A stretch of DNA of 64,000 nt, taken from contig NZ_FOSG01000017.1 in the NCBI RefSeq assembly GCF_900114215.1, forward strand, positions 62,001-126,000, written 5' to 3'. The translations under genes and the position numbers were made by a program. This DNA is from Streptomyces mangrovi. GTDB lineage: Bacteria; Actinomycetota; Actinomycetes; Streptomycetales; Streptomycetaceae. This document shows, piece by piece, positions 25,154 to 33,573 of the stretch. Position 1 is the stretch's first letter; every line of letters begins with the position of its first letter. The notes under the pieces were generated by a model, which did no database searches, had not been told where the DNA came from, and was given only the letters and a program-made list of their open reading frames with translations.

Positions 25154-26506
25154 TCACCCCGCTGTACGGCTGAGCACACCGCTCACGTTCAGAACTTCAT
25201 GGCATCCCCGCGCCCGGCGACCGGTGGCCGGTGTGCCCGGCTTCTCACAGGTCACTTCCATGGTCACGGTTTCGTTCTCAGGGATCTCGATGGGGGTCAC
25301 CCAGTGGTAGTCCTGGTTGCGGAAGGTCTCCAGCGCGATCGTGGTGATCTTGCGTTCGCCGAACGTGATCGTCAGCACTCCCTCGTCGCCCTGGAAGTTG
25401 GCGACGACGATGTCCGTGACCCGGAAGACGCTGTTCTCCGGTACCGAGTAGGTACCGGCCCTGGTCTCCCCGTCGGGTGTCCGCAGGTCGATGGTCGCCG
25501 AACTCTGCCGGCCGGCGCCGCCCGCGACTCCGGCGTCGCCGTCGGCCGCGCCCCCGTCGCCACCGGAACCGGGCGACGCTCCCGTGCCCCGGTCACCGGG
25601 GCGGGCTTCCGAACCGCCGCCGGGGCCGGTGCCCGGCCCCTGTCCGCCCTGCTCCCCGGCATGCGTGGGACGCGACTGGACCATCTCGCCGGCCGCTTCC
25701 TCGGCGGCACTGCGCACCACCGGACGGACCAGCGCGAACCAGGCGAGCAACAGCGCCAGCAGCGCCGCGAGCACCACGAGCAGCCACTTGGGGAAGACCG
25801 GGATCTGGACGAACTCCGCCTCCAGCGGAGCCCGGACGGCGGTCGCGTCCCGTCGCACCGTCTCCCGGTCGCCGGTTTCGCCGGCTTCGGTGGTGTCCAC
25901 GGTGAACGGCCACACCACCGGGGAGCCGAACCACACCGGCTTGCCCGTACGGACCCGCAGCCCGGCCTCCACCGACTCCCCGGGCTGAAGTTCCGGCTCC
26001 GCCGGGCTGAAGGCGAACCCCAGTTCCTCACCCGCCTGGCCGGGGGTGAACCCCACCCGCACGGGGGTGTTGCCCCGGTTGCGCACCTTCAGCCGGTAGC
26101 GGCCCCGCAGCCAGCCGTGCCGGCGGCCCGGAGCCAACTCCGTGTGCAGTTCCCGGAACTCCCCGACGTGCACGGTGGTTTCGAGCACCCGCACCGACTC
26201 GGGGTGTTCGGCCGGCAGGATCCGCACTCCCAGGGGGGTCTCACCGGCCCGCACCTGCGGGGAGCGCGGCGGCTCCAGACGGATCGTCACCGTCTGCGAG
26301 GTGCCGGGATACAGGGAGATCCGCGGGGTGTCCACGGTGGACCAGGCGGCACAGTCCCCGACGACCTCCAGGCTGTACGCCTCGACGATGTCGCCGTCGT
26401 TGCGGACCGTCACACTGGTCGTGGCCGTGTCGCCCGGTGCCACCGTCACCGCCGGGATGTCGGGGCCGGCCGCACCGGGGCCGGAAGAGGCTTCGGAAGG
26501 TGTCAC
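25154..26506 (-). CDS. Membrane-anchored Ig-like protein of the injection-system cluster
   Basis: A protein of about 450 residues with one transmembrane helix near the middle (KWLLVVLAALLALLLAWFAL). The N-terminal half has two beta-rich Ig/CARDB-like modules (VTVAPGDTATTSVTVRNDGD; LKVRNRGNTPVRV). A Gly/Pro/Ser linker follows the helix, and the C-terminal domain includes GVLTITFGERKITTIALETF. Proteins of this build are annotated as 'hydrolytic protein' in Streptomyces contractile-injection clusters, but I see no catalytic motif. The start is uncertain: GTG at 26506 gives a clean N-terminus, although a longer frame opens at 26590. It is divergent from the LuxR regulator. A scaffold or membrane tether for the particle is possible. 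Confidence 0.6.
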   Translation of the reverse strand: MTPSEASSGPGAAGPDIPAVTVAPGDTATTSVTVRNDGDIVEAYSLEVVGDCAAWSTVDTPRISLYPGTSQTVTIRLEPPRSPQVRAGETPLGVRILPAEHPESVRVLETTVHVGEFRELHTELAPGRRHGWLRGRYRLKVRNRGNTPVRVGFTPGQAGEELGFAFSPAEPELQPGESVEAGLRVRTGKPVWFGSPVVWPFTVDTTEAGETGDRETVRRDATAVRAPLEAEFVQIPVFPKWLLVVLAALLALLLAWFALVRPVVRSAAEEAAGEMVQSRPTHAGEQGGQGPGTGPGGGSEARPGDRGTGASPGSGGDGGAADGDAGVAGGAGRQSSATIDLRTPDGETRAGTYSVPENSVFRVTDIVVANFQGDEGVLTITFGERKITTIALETFRNQDYHWVTPIEIPENETVTMEVTCEKPGTPATGRRARGCHEVLNVSGVLSRTAG

Positions 26507-26710
26507 GCCGCCACGGTAGGACCGTGCCCAAGGGCTCGACGAGGAGCGCGAGGGCAAAACCCGGGCAGTCGTCGTGCCCGGGGACAACAACCGATCTCTC
26601 CGCGGGAGGGCGTGGCCCGCGGTGTTCCGTCACCGTGTGCCGGCAGCGCACGGGCGGCCCGTCCCCACGTCGTCCCGCGGACCCAGCACTTACGGAACAG
26701 GTGGCTTCCC

Positions 26711-27433
26711 ATGCACTCTCCAGAGAAGAGCAGCCCGGCCATGACCGCCTCCACGCCATATGTGCCCGCCCAGCCCCGGTCCGCGCACCGGCCCTCCCGT
26801 CCCGATCTCCCGGGCCGGGTGACCGTGGCCGTCTACGCCGCCGATCCCGTCCTGCGCGTCGGCGTCGTGCAGCAGTTACGCTCGCGCCCCGAGGTGGACC
26901 TGCTCGACGGTGCCGACGCGGAGCGGGCCCAGACATCGCTGGTGGTCGTGGACGGCGTCGACGACGACGTGGCCGCCCTGCTGCACCGGCTGCGGCACAA
27001 CACCGCCACCCGCGCCGGCCTCGTGGTCGGCACTCTGGGGCCCGGCGCGCTGCAACGCGTCATCGAGTGCGGCGTGGCGGCGGTGCTTCGGCGTGCCGAT
27101 GCCGACCAGGATCGTCTTCTCCACCTGGTCCTGGCGATGGCCAACGGCGAAGGCGTGCTGCCCGGCGACCTGCTCGGCAAGCTGCTCACGCACGTGGGCG
27201 GCCTCCAGCGTTCGGCGCTCGATCCGCGGGGTGTGTCCCTGTCCACGCTGACCACGCGTGAGGCGGACATGCTGCGTCTGGTGGCGGAAGGCCTGGACAC
27301 CGCGGAGATCGCCCGCAAGACCGCGTACTCCGAACGGACCGTCAAGAACGTGCTGCACGAGATCACCACACGGCTGCAGCTGCGCAACCGGGCCCACGCC
27401 GTCGGCTACGCGCTGCGCAACGGGCTGATCTGA
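26711..27433 (+). CDS. LuxR/NarL-family regulator with atypical receiver domain
   Basis: A 240-residue regulator. A receiver-like domain spans about residues 36-150 (VTVAVYAADPVLRVGVVQQL; SLVVVDGVDDD), and a C-terminal LuxR helix-turn-helix follows a LTTREADMLRLVAEGLDTAE opening (TAYSERTVKNVLHEI recognition region). The receiver's first acidic pair is AAD rather than DD, so phosphorylation is doubtful, and no histidine kinase gene is adjacent. ATG at 26711 is chosen; ATG at 26741 is an alternative. Its location at the head of the plus-strand injection-system genes makes it the likely cluster-specific regulator, responding to a ligand, protein partner or developmental signal rather than classical phosphotransfer. 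Confidence 0.8.
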   Translation: MHSPEKSSPAMTASTPYVPAQPRSAHRPSRPDLPGRVTVAVYAADPVLRVGVVQQLRSRPEVDLLDGADAERAQTSLVVVDGVDDDVAALLHRLRHNTATRAGLVVGTLGPGALQRVIECGVAAVLRRADADQDRLLHLVLAMANGEGVLPGDLLGKLLTHVGGLQRSALDPRGVSLSTLTTREADMLRLVAEGLDTAEIARKTAYSERTVKNVLHEITTRLQLRNRAHAVGYALRNGLI

Positions 27434-27548
27434 CGGCGGCCGGTACCGCGGCACTGCCCGAAAGCGCACCGCACGCTTCCCCCGGGTACGGCCCCGCCGC
27501 CCTGCCGCGCCACACACGGCCGTCGCAGGGTGGCGGGGGCACACCCGG

Positions 27549-30500
27549 ATGCCGCATCGGACTGTGAGGAGGACCGTGGGGACCGCGAGAGGAAGCGCCG
27601 GATCCGGCGGGCGGAGGCGCCCGGCCAGGATCGGCACGTCGTTGCTGCTGATGATCCCGCTTCTCACGGTCACGGCGGCCTCCGAGCAGGACCCCGGGCA
27701 GGGCGGCGCCGAGGCCCGGCCGCGGTCGGCCGACACCGCGGGCACCCGGGTCGCGTACGCCGGCACCCGGCACCGCAGCCTCGGCCGGGTCGCCACCGAT
27801 ACCTCCAGCACACCGCTGTTCGGCGAGGGCCCGGCCCACTTCGACGTCCAGCCGTCCGCCCTGGGCGACGCGATGGTGTTCGCCAGCCGCCGTGACGAGA
27901 AGGCCCCCCAGATCTACCTGCGGTCCGCCGACGGCTCGGTACGCCGTCTCACCGGCGGCCGGGACGCCGCGCACCCCCGGCTGACGCCGGACGGCCGGGC
28001 CGTGGTGTTCGACTCGGCCGAACCCGGCGGCCCGGGCGGGCGCAGGCAGCGCGACCTGTGGCTGGTGCGCACCGACGGCACCGGCCTGACGCGGCTCACC
28101 GACACGCCCTCGGACGAGGAGCACCCGACGGTCTCCCCGGACGGGCGGCGCCTGGCGTACTCCGGCGACGGCGGTCCGGGGGCCGGCCGGCAGCTCTACG
28201 TACGGCCTCTGGCCGGCGGCCCCGCCTCCCGGATCACCGACCCCGCCGACGGCGAGGCCACCGAGCCGGTGTGGAACCCTGCCGGCGACCCCGCCCACCG
28301 GGACCTGATCGCGTATACCGCCACAGCCGCCGGGCAGAACGGCCCCCGGCTGCGCGTGACGGACGGGCGCACCGACGGGCCGCTGCTCGAAGGCGCGCAG
28401 GCGGGGTGGCGTGCCCACGGGGCGGCGTGGCTGCCCGGCGGGGACGAGGTGCTGTTCCTGAGCCCCGAGATCACCTGTGAGTGCGAAGGTGACTGGGACC
28501 ATGTGTTCCGGGTGCCCGCGCGCTCCGACCGGGTCCCCTCGCTGGTGCTCAGTGAGGACCGGGAGGTCCTCTCCCCCACCTGGCTCGGCCCCCTCGACGG
28601 CGGAGGCGCGGTGGTGGAGCGCACCTCGGCCTCCGGCCCGAACACGGTGACGCTGCAGGACGTCCGGCTGGACGGGGCCGACCCCCGGGACCTGGGGCTG
28701 ACGGTCCTCAGGGAGGACCCGAGGGCCGACACCGAGACCGACCCCGCCGAGGACCCGCTGTTCCGGCCCGACCCCGGGTACGACCCGTGGACCGAGCGGC
28801 AGGACTACACGCCCGACGGCCGCCGGATCGTGGTGACCCGCTTCGAGGGCGACCCCGGCAGCCGCATCCAGCGGATCTGGACGGCGGACGCCGACGGGAC
28901 CGGCGCGGCGCCCCTGCCGCTCGCGGGGCGTGGCCCGGGGGACTGGGACACCGACCCGACGCTCTCCCCGGACGGCAGGCACCTCGCCTTCACCCGGGCC
29001 TCGCCGGGCGGCACCGATCAGGACGCCGGTCCCGGCCGCATCCTGATCGCGGACGCGGCGACCGGCGCGATCCGCGGCGAGATCGTCCCGCCCGGCGGAC
29101 AGGGCGCAGGCGGCGACGCCCAGCCCGCCTGGTCCCCCGACGGCACCACCCTGGCCTTCACCCGCGACCACGTGATCGACGGGAGGGGCGGCAACAAGCA
29201 CGTCTGGACCGTGCCCGTGGACGACCTGGACCGGCAGCGCGACCTGAGCGCCGCGATCTGCCCGGGCGACTGCGAGGTCATCGACGACAGCCCGGCGTTC
29301 TCACCGGACGGGCGCACCATCGCCTTCAACCGGAAGAACGGCGGAGGCCGGACCGACGAACGCAACGGCATCCTGCTGACCTCCCCGTCGGGCGACGGCT
29401 GCCGGGTGCTGCTGCCCGACACCGCCCGCGGCCTTCCCGGCGCCTGCCGCCGGGAGTTGCCGGACACCTCGGCCACCGGCCCGTTCCAGCCGCGTGACGC
29501 CGCCTGGACGGCCGACGGCAGGCACCTGGTGTTCAGCTCGCGCGCCGCCCTTCCGGCCAACAGCCCCGAGAAGCTCCGTCTGGTGGAGATCGCCTCCGGC
29601 CGCCTCACCCCGCTCACCGCCGGGCTGCCGGGCCGGCAGAAGGAACCCGCCGTGCAGCGGTCCGTGGACCTCGCGGTCCGCGCACCCGGCACCGTGCCCG
29701 GGGTAGCCGTGGGCCGTTCCGCCACGGTCCGCGTGGACGTCGTGAACAACGGCCCCGCCGCTTCCCCCGGCACCCGGCTGACCGCCGCGCCGCCGCCCGG
29801 CGTGCGGATCACCCGGCTGACCCGGCCCGGGGGCACCTGCGACGCCGCCGCCCTCCAGTGCGACATCGGCGTGGTGCCGCCCGGCACCACCGTCCCGGTG
29901 GACGTCACCCTCACCGGGACCGCCCCCGGCGACGCACCGGTCGGCTGGTCGGTCACCGGCGCCGTCCTGGACCCGCGGCCCGCCGACAACGCGGGCCGGA
30001 CCGTGGTGCCGGTACGCCCGGCCCCGCCCCCGGAACCGCCCACCAGTCCTCCACCCGCCCCTTCACCGCCCGCCGATCCACCGCCCGCCGTGCCTCCGGC
30101 GCCGGACGAGCCCGAGGCCGGGCCCGGGGTCCGCGTCACGGCCCAGCCGAACCCCGGCTACGTCGGCGGGCGCGTCGTGGTGACGTACACCGTCCGCAAC
30201 GGCCGCAACGCCCTGGCGACCGGGCTGCGGCTGCGCATCGGCCTGCCCCGGGGCGTCCCGCACAACGGGCCGCCGCCGGGCTGCGACCGCTCCTGGGTGT
30301 GTGCGCTGCCGGACCTGGCCCCGGGTGCGAACACCGTCGTCCGGGTCGTCCTCAGCCCCGACAGGGCACTGACCGGCCGCGTCACCGGCGAGCTCACCAC
30401 CACCGGGACGGACGCCGACCGGCGCGACAACACCGCCCGGCAGCGGCTGCGCGTCCTGCGGCCGCGCATCGTGGCGGTGCCCGGGATCGGCAAGCCCGGA

Positions 30501-30761
30501 TTCGTCACCTCGGTGCGAGGCAGGGACTTCCCGCCGGGAGTGCCGGTGCGGTTCACCTGGAAGCCGGGCATCACCGCGTCGGCGGCGCCGACCGTGCCGG
30601 AGCCGGACGGCACGTTCATCGGCCAGCTGCTCATCCTCGCCAAGGACCGAACCGGGCCGCGCACCATCACCGCCACCGGTCCCGGATTCTCGGCGGTCAA
30701 GACCGACTTCCTGGTGGTCAGCGGCAGTGTGCAGCCGCCCGACGAGGTGACCCGCCGGTGA
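27549..30761 (+). CDS. Large secreted TolB-like propeller protein with DUF11/CARDB repeats
   Basis: A protein of up to 1070 residues with an N-terminal hydrophobic segment (IGTSLLLMIPLLTVTAAS) that may be a signal peptide or anchor. Residues ~60-720 carry repeated TolB/WD-like blades of the form SPDGRxLAF or TPDGRxVVF. After this come a DUF11-like module (VDVVNNGPAASPGTRLTAAP), a Pro-rich linker, a second such module (VTYTVRNGRNALATGLRLRI) and a C-terminal Ig-like domain (RGRDFPPGVPVRFTW). The first ATG is at 27549; a GTG at 27576 directly after GAGGAGGA is an equally plausible start. It overlaps the DUF4255 gene (GTGA), so it belongs to the injection-system operon. Function is unknown; cell-wall contact or particle docking are guesses. 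Confidence 0.75.
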   Translation: MPHRTVRRTVGTARGSAGSGGRRRPARIGTSLLLMIPLLTVTAASEQDPGQGGAEARPRSADTAGTRVAYAGTRHRSLGRVATDTSSTPLFGEGPAHFDVQPSALGDAMVFASRRDEKAPQIYLRSADGSVRRLTGGRDAAHPRLTPDGRAVVFDSAEPGGPGGRRQRDLWLVRTDGTGLTRLTDTPSDEEHPTVSPDGRRLAYSGDGGPGAGRQLYVRPLAGGPASRITDPADGEATEPVWNPAGDPAHRDLIAYTATAAGQNGPRLRVTDGRTDGPLLEGAQAGWRAHGAAWLPGGDEVLFLSPEITCECEGDWDHVFRVPARSDRVPSLVLSEDREVLSPTWLGPLDGGGAVVERTSASGPNTVTLQDVRLDGADPRDLGLTVLREDPRADTETDPAEDPLFRPDPGYDPWTERQDYTPDGRRIVVTRFEGDPGSRIQRIWTADADGTGAAPLPLAGRGPGDWDTDPTLSPDGRHLAFTRASPGGTDQDAGPGRILIADAATGAIRGEIVPPGGQGAGGDAQPAWSPDGTTLAFTRDHVIDGRGGNKHVWTVPVDDLDRQRDLSAAICPGDCEVIDDSPAFSPDGRTIAFNRKNGGGRTDERNGILLTSPSGDGCRVLLPDTARGLPGACRRELPDTSATGPFQPRDAAWTADGRHLVFSSRAALPANSPEKLRLVEIASGRLTPLTAGLPGRQKEPAVQRSVDLAVRAPGTVPGVAVGRSATVRVDVVNNGPAASPGTRLTAAPPPGVRITRLTRPGGTCDAAALQCDIGVVPPGTTVPVDVTLTGTAPGDAPVGWSVTGAVLDPRPADNAGRTVVPVRPAPPPEPPTSPPPAPSPPADPPPAVPPAPDEPEAGPGVRVTAQPNPGYVGGRVVVTYTVRNGRNALATGLRLRIGLPRGVPHNGPPPGCDRSWVCALPDLAPGANTVVRVVLSPDRALTGRVTGELTTTGTDADRRDNTARQRLRVLRPRIVAVPGIGKPGFVTSVRGRDFPPGVPVRFTWKPGITASAAPTVPEPDGTFIGQLLILAKDRTGPRTITATGPGFSAVKTDFLVVSGSVQPPDEVTRR

Positions 30762-31459
30762 TCCACGAGGTCGACGAGGGGCTGCGCCGCCTGCTGGGCG
30801 AGTCCGGCCTGGAGGCGTCGGGCGTCGAGGTGGTCTTCGACGCCCCCACCCGGGACTGGGCGGCGCGCCGCACCGGCCCGGCGGTCTGCGTCTTCCTGTA
30901 CGACATCCGCGAGGACGCCACCCGGCGCGGCAGCGGCGCCGGGGAGGTGTACGACGCGGACGGACACCTCGTGGCGCGGCGCACCCCGCCGCGCTGGTTC
31001 GAGCTGACGTACCTGGTCACGGCGTGGGCGAGCCGCCCGCGGGACGAGCACCGGCTGCTCTCGCAGGTGCTCGCCTGCCTGGTGGCCGTCGACACCCTGC
31101 CCGCGCGGCTGCTCACCGGCACGCTCGCCGAACTCGGCCTGACCGTGGGCCTGGACACCGCCGGGGCCGGGCTCGACGCGCCGGCCGCCTCGGATGTGTG
31201 GTCGGCGCTCGGCGGGGAGCTGAAGGCCTCGCTCGGAGTGCGGGTGAGGGCGCCGCTCGCCGGGGTGAGCCGGGCCGTCGCGCCGCCGGTCACCGAAGGG
31301 CTCGCCGTGCGCTCCGCCGTCCGGCACGGGGACGGGGAGTCGGCGGGACGGCGGCTGCGCTACACGGAGGTGGGCGATCCGGGACCGGAGGGCTTCGCCG
31401 GTCCGCGCGAGCGGCCGTCCGCTCCTGCCCGGCGCCGCCGGGGGGAGCGCCGGCCGTGA
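30758..31459 (+). CDS. DUF4255 (Pvc16-like) injection-system cap/terminator protein
   Basis: A 233-residue protein whose first ~180 residues match the DUF4255 pattern found in Pvc16/Afp16-type proteins: a start like IHEVDEGLRRLLGESG, then VCVFLYDIREDATRR, and PPRWFELTYLVTAWA. In Photorhabdus virulence cassettes and Afp this protein caps the tube/sheath end. The C-terminus is a basic tail. Start GTG at 30758 overlaps the propeller gene stop; its own stop overlaps the ATPase start (GTGA at both ends), indicating strict co-translation. The role is assigned by family and context. Confidence 0.82.
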   Translation: MIHEVDEGLRRLLGESGLEASGVEVVFDAPTRDWAARRTGPAVCVFLYDIREDATRRGSGAGEVYDADGHLVARRTPPRWFELTYLVTAWASRPRDEHRLLSQVLACLVAVDTLPARLLTGTLAELGLTVGLDTAGAGLDAPAASDVWSALGGELKASLGVRVRAPLAGVSRAVAPPVTEGLAVRSAVRHGDGESAGRRLRYTEVGDPGPEGFAGPRERPSAPARRRRGERRP

Positions 31460-33552
31460 CGCACACCACCGAAACCGCCCCGCGGACCGCCGCCGAGGCC
31501 GCCGCCGGCGTGGAGTACGTGTGGGCGCGGCTCCGCGCCGTGGAGGAGCGGGTGCGGCACGCGGTGGCATCCCGCCGTGCCACCGACCCCGACCCCGACG
31601 ACCCCTACCGGGGCCAGTACCTCACCCCCGAGGCCGCGGCCCGCATCCTGGAGGAGCCGGGCGGCCTCGGCCTGCCCGCCCACGAGCCCCGGCACCCGCC
31701 GGCCGGTTCCGTCCTCGGCGGCCTCTCCGCGCGGTTCGGACTGTCCCCACTGGACCTGGACCTGCTGCTGATCGCGGTGGCGCCCGATCTGGACGCGCGG
31801 TTCGAGCGGCTCTACGGCTATCTCAACGACGACCTGACGCGCCGCCGCCCCACGGTCGGGCTCGCCCTGGAGCTGTGCGGGCTCGCCGGGGCGTCCCCCG
31901 CCCGTTTCCGGCTCGCCCCCGGAGCGCCGCTGGTGGAGGGTGGCCTGCTGGAGGTCACCGAGCCGGAACGGCCACCGCTGTCCCGCGTCCTGGCCGTGCC
32001 CGACCGGGTCACCGGGCACCTGCTGGAGGACTCCCGGCCCGACGCCCGGCTCGCCGGGGTGCTCGGCGAGGCGTGGGAGGACCCGGCCGCCGAGGCGGCG
32101 GAGGTCCGCCGCGCGGCGGCCGCGGCCGGGACCGGGGTCGGCCTGGTCCACCTGCGCGGCCGGGGCGGCGACGCCGGAGGATTGGCCGTCGCCGCCCTGC
32201 GCACGGCCGGGCTGCGTCCGCTCGTCCTGGACGCGGCGGCGCTCGCCCGGCACTCCGGCGATGTGCCGGCACTCGCCCGGGTGGCCGCCCTCGAAGCCCG
32301 TCTGACCGGTTCCGGTGTCGTGCTCGGCCCGCTGGAGGCACTGCCCGACAAGCCCGGAGAGCGGGCCCGGATGCTGGCGGCGTTGTGCGGCGCCCTGCGG
32401 GGGATTTCGCTCCTGACGTACGGCACCACCGGCTGGGACCCGGTGTGGGCGGCCGACACCCCCGTCACCGTGACCGTGCCCGCGCCCTCCCCCGAGCGGC
32501 AGGTCGCGCGCTGGCGGCACGCCCTGGAGCGGGCCGCCGGTGACGCCCGTGTGGTCGGCGAGGCCGAGGCGCTCGCCCGGGCGGTCGCCGCCCACCGGCT
32601 GGACTCCGGGCAGCTGCGCCGCGCCGCCGACGTGGCGGTGCGCACCGCGTCCCTCACCGGCCGTCCGGTCCACGAGGACGACCTGCGGGCCGCCGTGCGC
32701 GCCCAGAACGGCGCGGGACTGGACCGACTCGCCCGCCGGATCGAGCCGACGGTCGGCTGGGACGATCTGGTGCTCCCGCCCGGCACCCACCGCAGGCTGC
32801 GCGAACTCGCGCTGCGCGCCCGTCACCGCGAGCAGGTGCTCGGGCAGTGGGGGATGCGGCCCGGCGGCGGCCGGGGGCGCGGGGTGATCGCGCTGTTCGC
32901 CGGCGAGTCGGGCACCGGCAAGACCATGTCGGCCGAGGTGGTCGCCGCCGACCTGGGCATGGACCTGTACGTGGTGGACCTGTCCACGGTGGTCGACAAG
33001 TACGTCGGGGAGACCGAGAAGAACCTGGAGCGGATCTTCACCGAGGCGTCGGCGGTCAACGCGGTGCTGCTCTTCGACGAGGCCGACGCGATCTTCGGCA
33101 AGCGCTCGGAGGTGAAGGACGCCCACGATCGGCACGCCAACATCGAGTCGGCGTATCTGCTGCAACGCATGGAGTCGTTCGACGGGATCGCGGTGCTGAC
33201 CACCAACCTGCGGGCCAACCTGGACGAGGCGTTCACCCGCCGCCTGGACGTGGTGGCGGACTTCCCCGTGCCCGACGCCGACCAGCGCCTGGCCCTGTGG
33301 GATCGGTGCCTGGGCGGGGTGCTGCCCCGGGACGGCGATCTGGACCTAACCTTCTGCGCGGACCGCTTCGAGCTGGCCGGCGGCTCGATCCGGGCCTGCG
33401 CGGTGACGGCGGCCTACCTCGCGGCGGAAGCCGGCGGGCCGCTGACCATGCGGCAGGTGGTCACAGCGGTGGCGCAGGAGTACCGCAAGCTCGGACGGCT
33501 GGTTCTGGAGGGCGAGTTCGGGCCGTGGCTGGCGGAGGCCGGCGACGCCTGA
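31456..33552 (+). CDS. AAA+ ATPase of the contractile injection system (Pvc15-like)
   Basis: A 698-residue protein. The C-terminal AAA+ module has Walker A GESGTGKT (about residues 483-490) and Walker B VLLFDEADAIFG (about 537-548), followed by a sensor-like TTNLRANLDEAFTRRLD with arginine-finger candidates. The N-terminal ~440 residues contain a helical domain and a degenerate nucleotide-domain-like segment, as in other eCIS ATPases. The GTG at 31456 overlaps the DUF4255 stop. Related ATPases are conserved in eCIS clusters and are thought to act in assembly or cargo handling, not in contraction. It converges on the DUF4157 gene, with 21 bp between stops. Confidence 0.88.
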   Translation: MTHTTETAPRTAAEAAAGVEYVWARLRAVEERVRHAVASRRATDPDPDDPYRGQYLTPEAAARILEEPGGLGLPAHEPRHPPAGSVLGGLSARFGLSPLDLDLLLIAVAPDLDARFERLYGYLNDDLTRRRPTVGLALELCGLAGASPARFRLAPGAPLVEGGLLEVTEPERPPLSRVLAVPDRVTGHLLEDSRPDARLAGVLGEAWEDPAAEAAEVRRAAAAAGTGVGLVHLRGRGGDAGGLAVAALRTAGLRPLVLDAAALARHSGDVPALARVAALEARLTGSGVVLGPLEALPDKPGERARMLAALCGALRGISLLTYGTTGWDPVWAADTPVTVTVPAPSPERQVARWRHALERAAGDARVVGEAEALARAVAAHRLDSGQLRRAADVAVRTASLTGRPVHEDDLRAAVRAQNGAGLDRLARRIEPTVGWDDLVLPPGTHRRLRELALRARHREQVLGQWGMRPGGGRGRGVIALFAGESGTGKTMSAEVVAADLGMDLYVVDLSTVVDKYVGETEKNLERIFTEASAVNAVLLFDEADAIFGKRSEVKDAHDRHANIESAYLLQRMESFDGIAVLTTNLRANLDEAFTRRLDVVADFPVPDADQRLALWDRCLGGVLPRDGDLDLTFCADRFELAGGSIRACAVTAAYLAAEAGGPLTMRQVVTAVAQEYRKLGRLVLEGEFGPWLAEAGDA

Positions 33553-33573
33553 GGGGCCGCGCGGCACGGTCCC

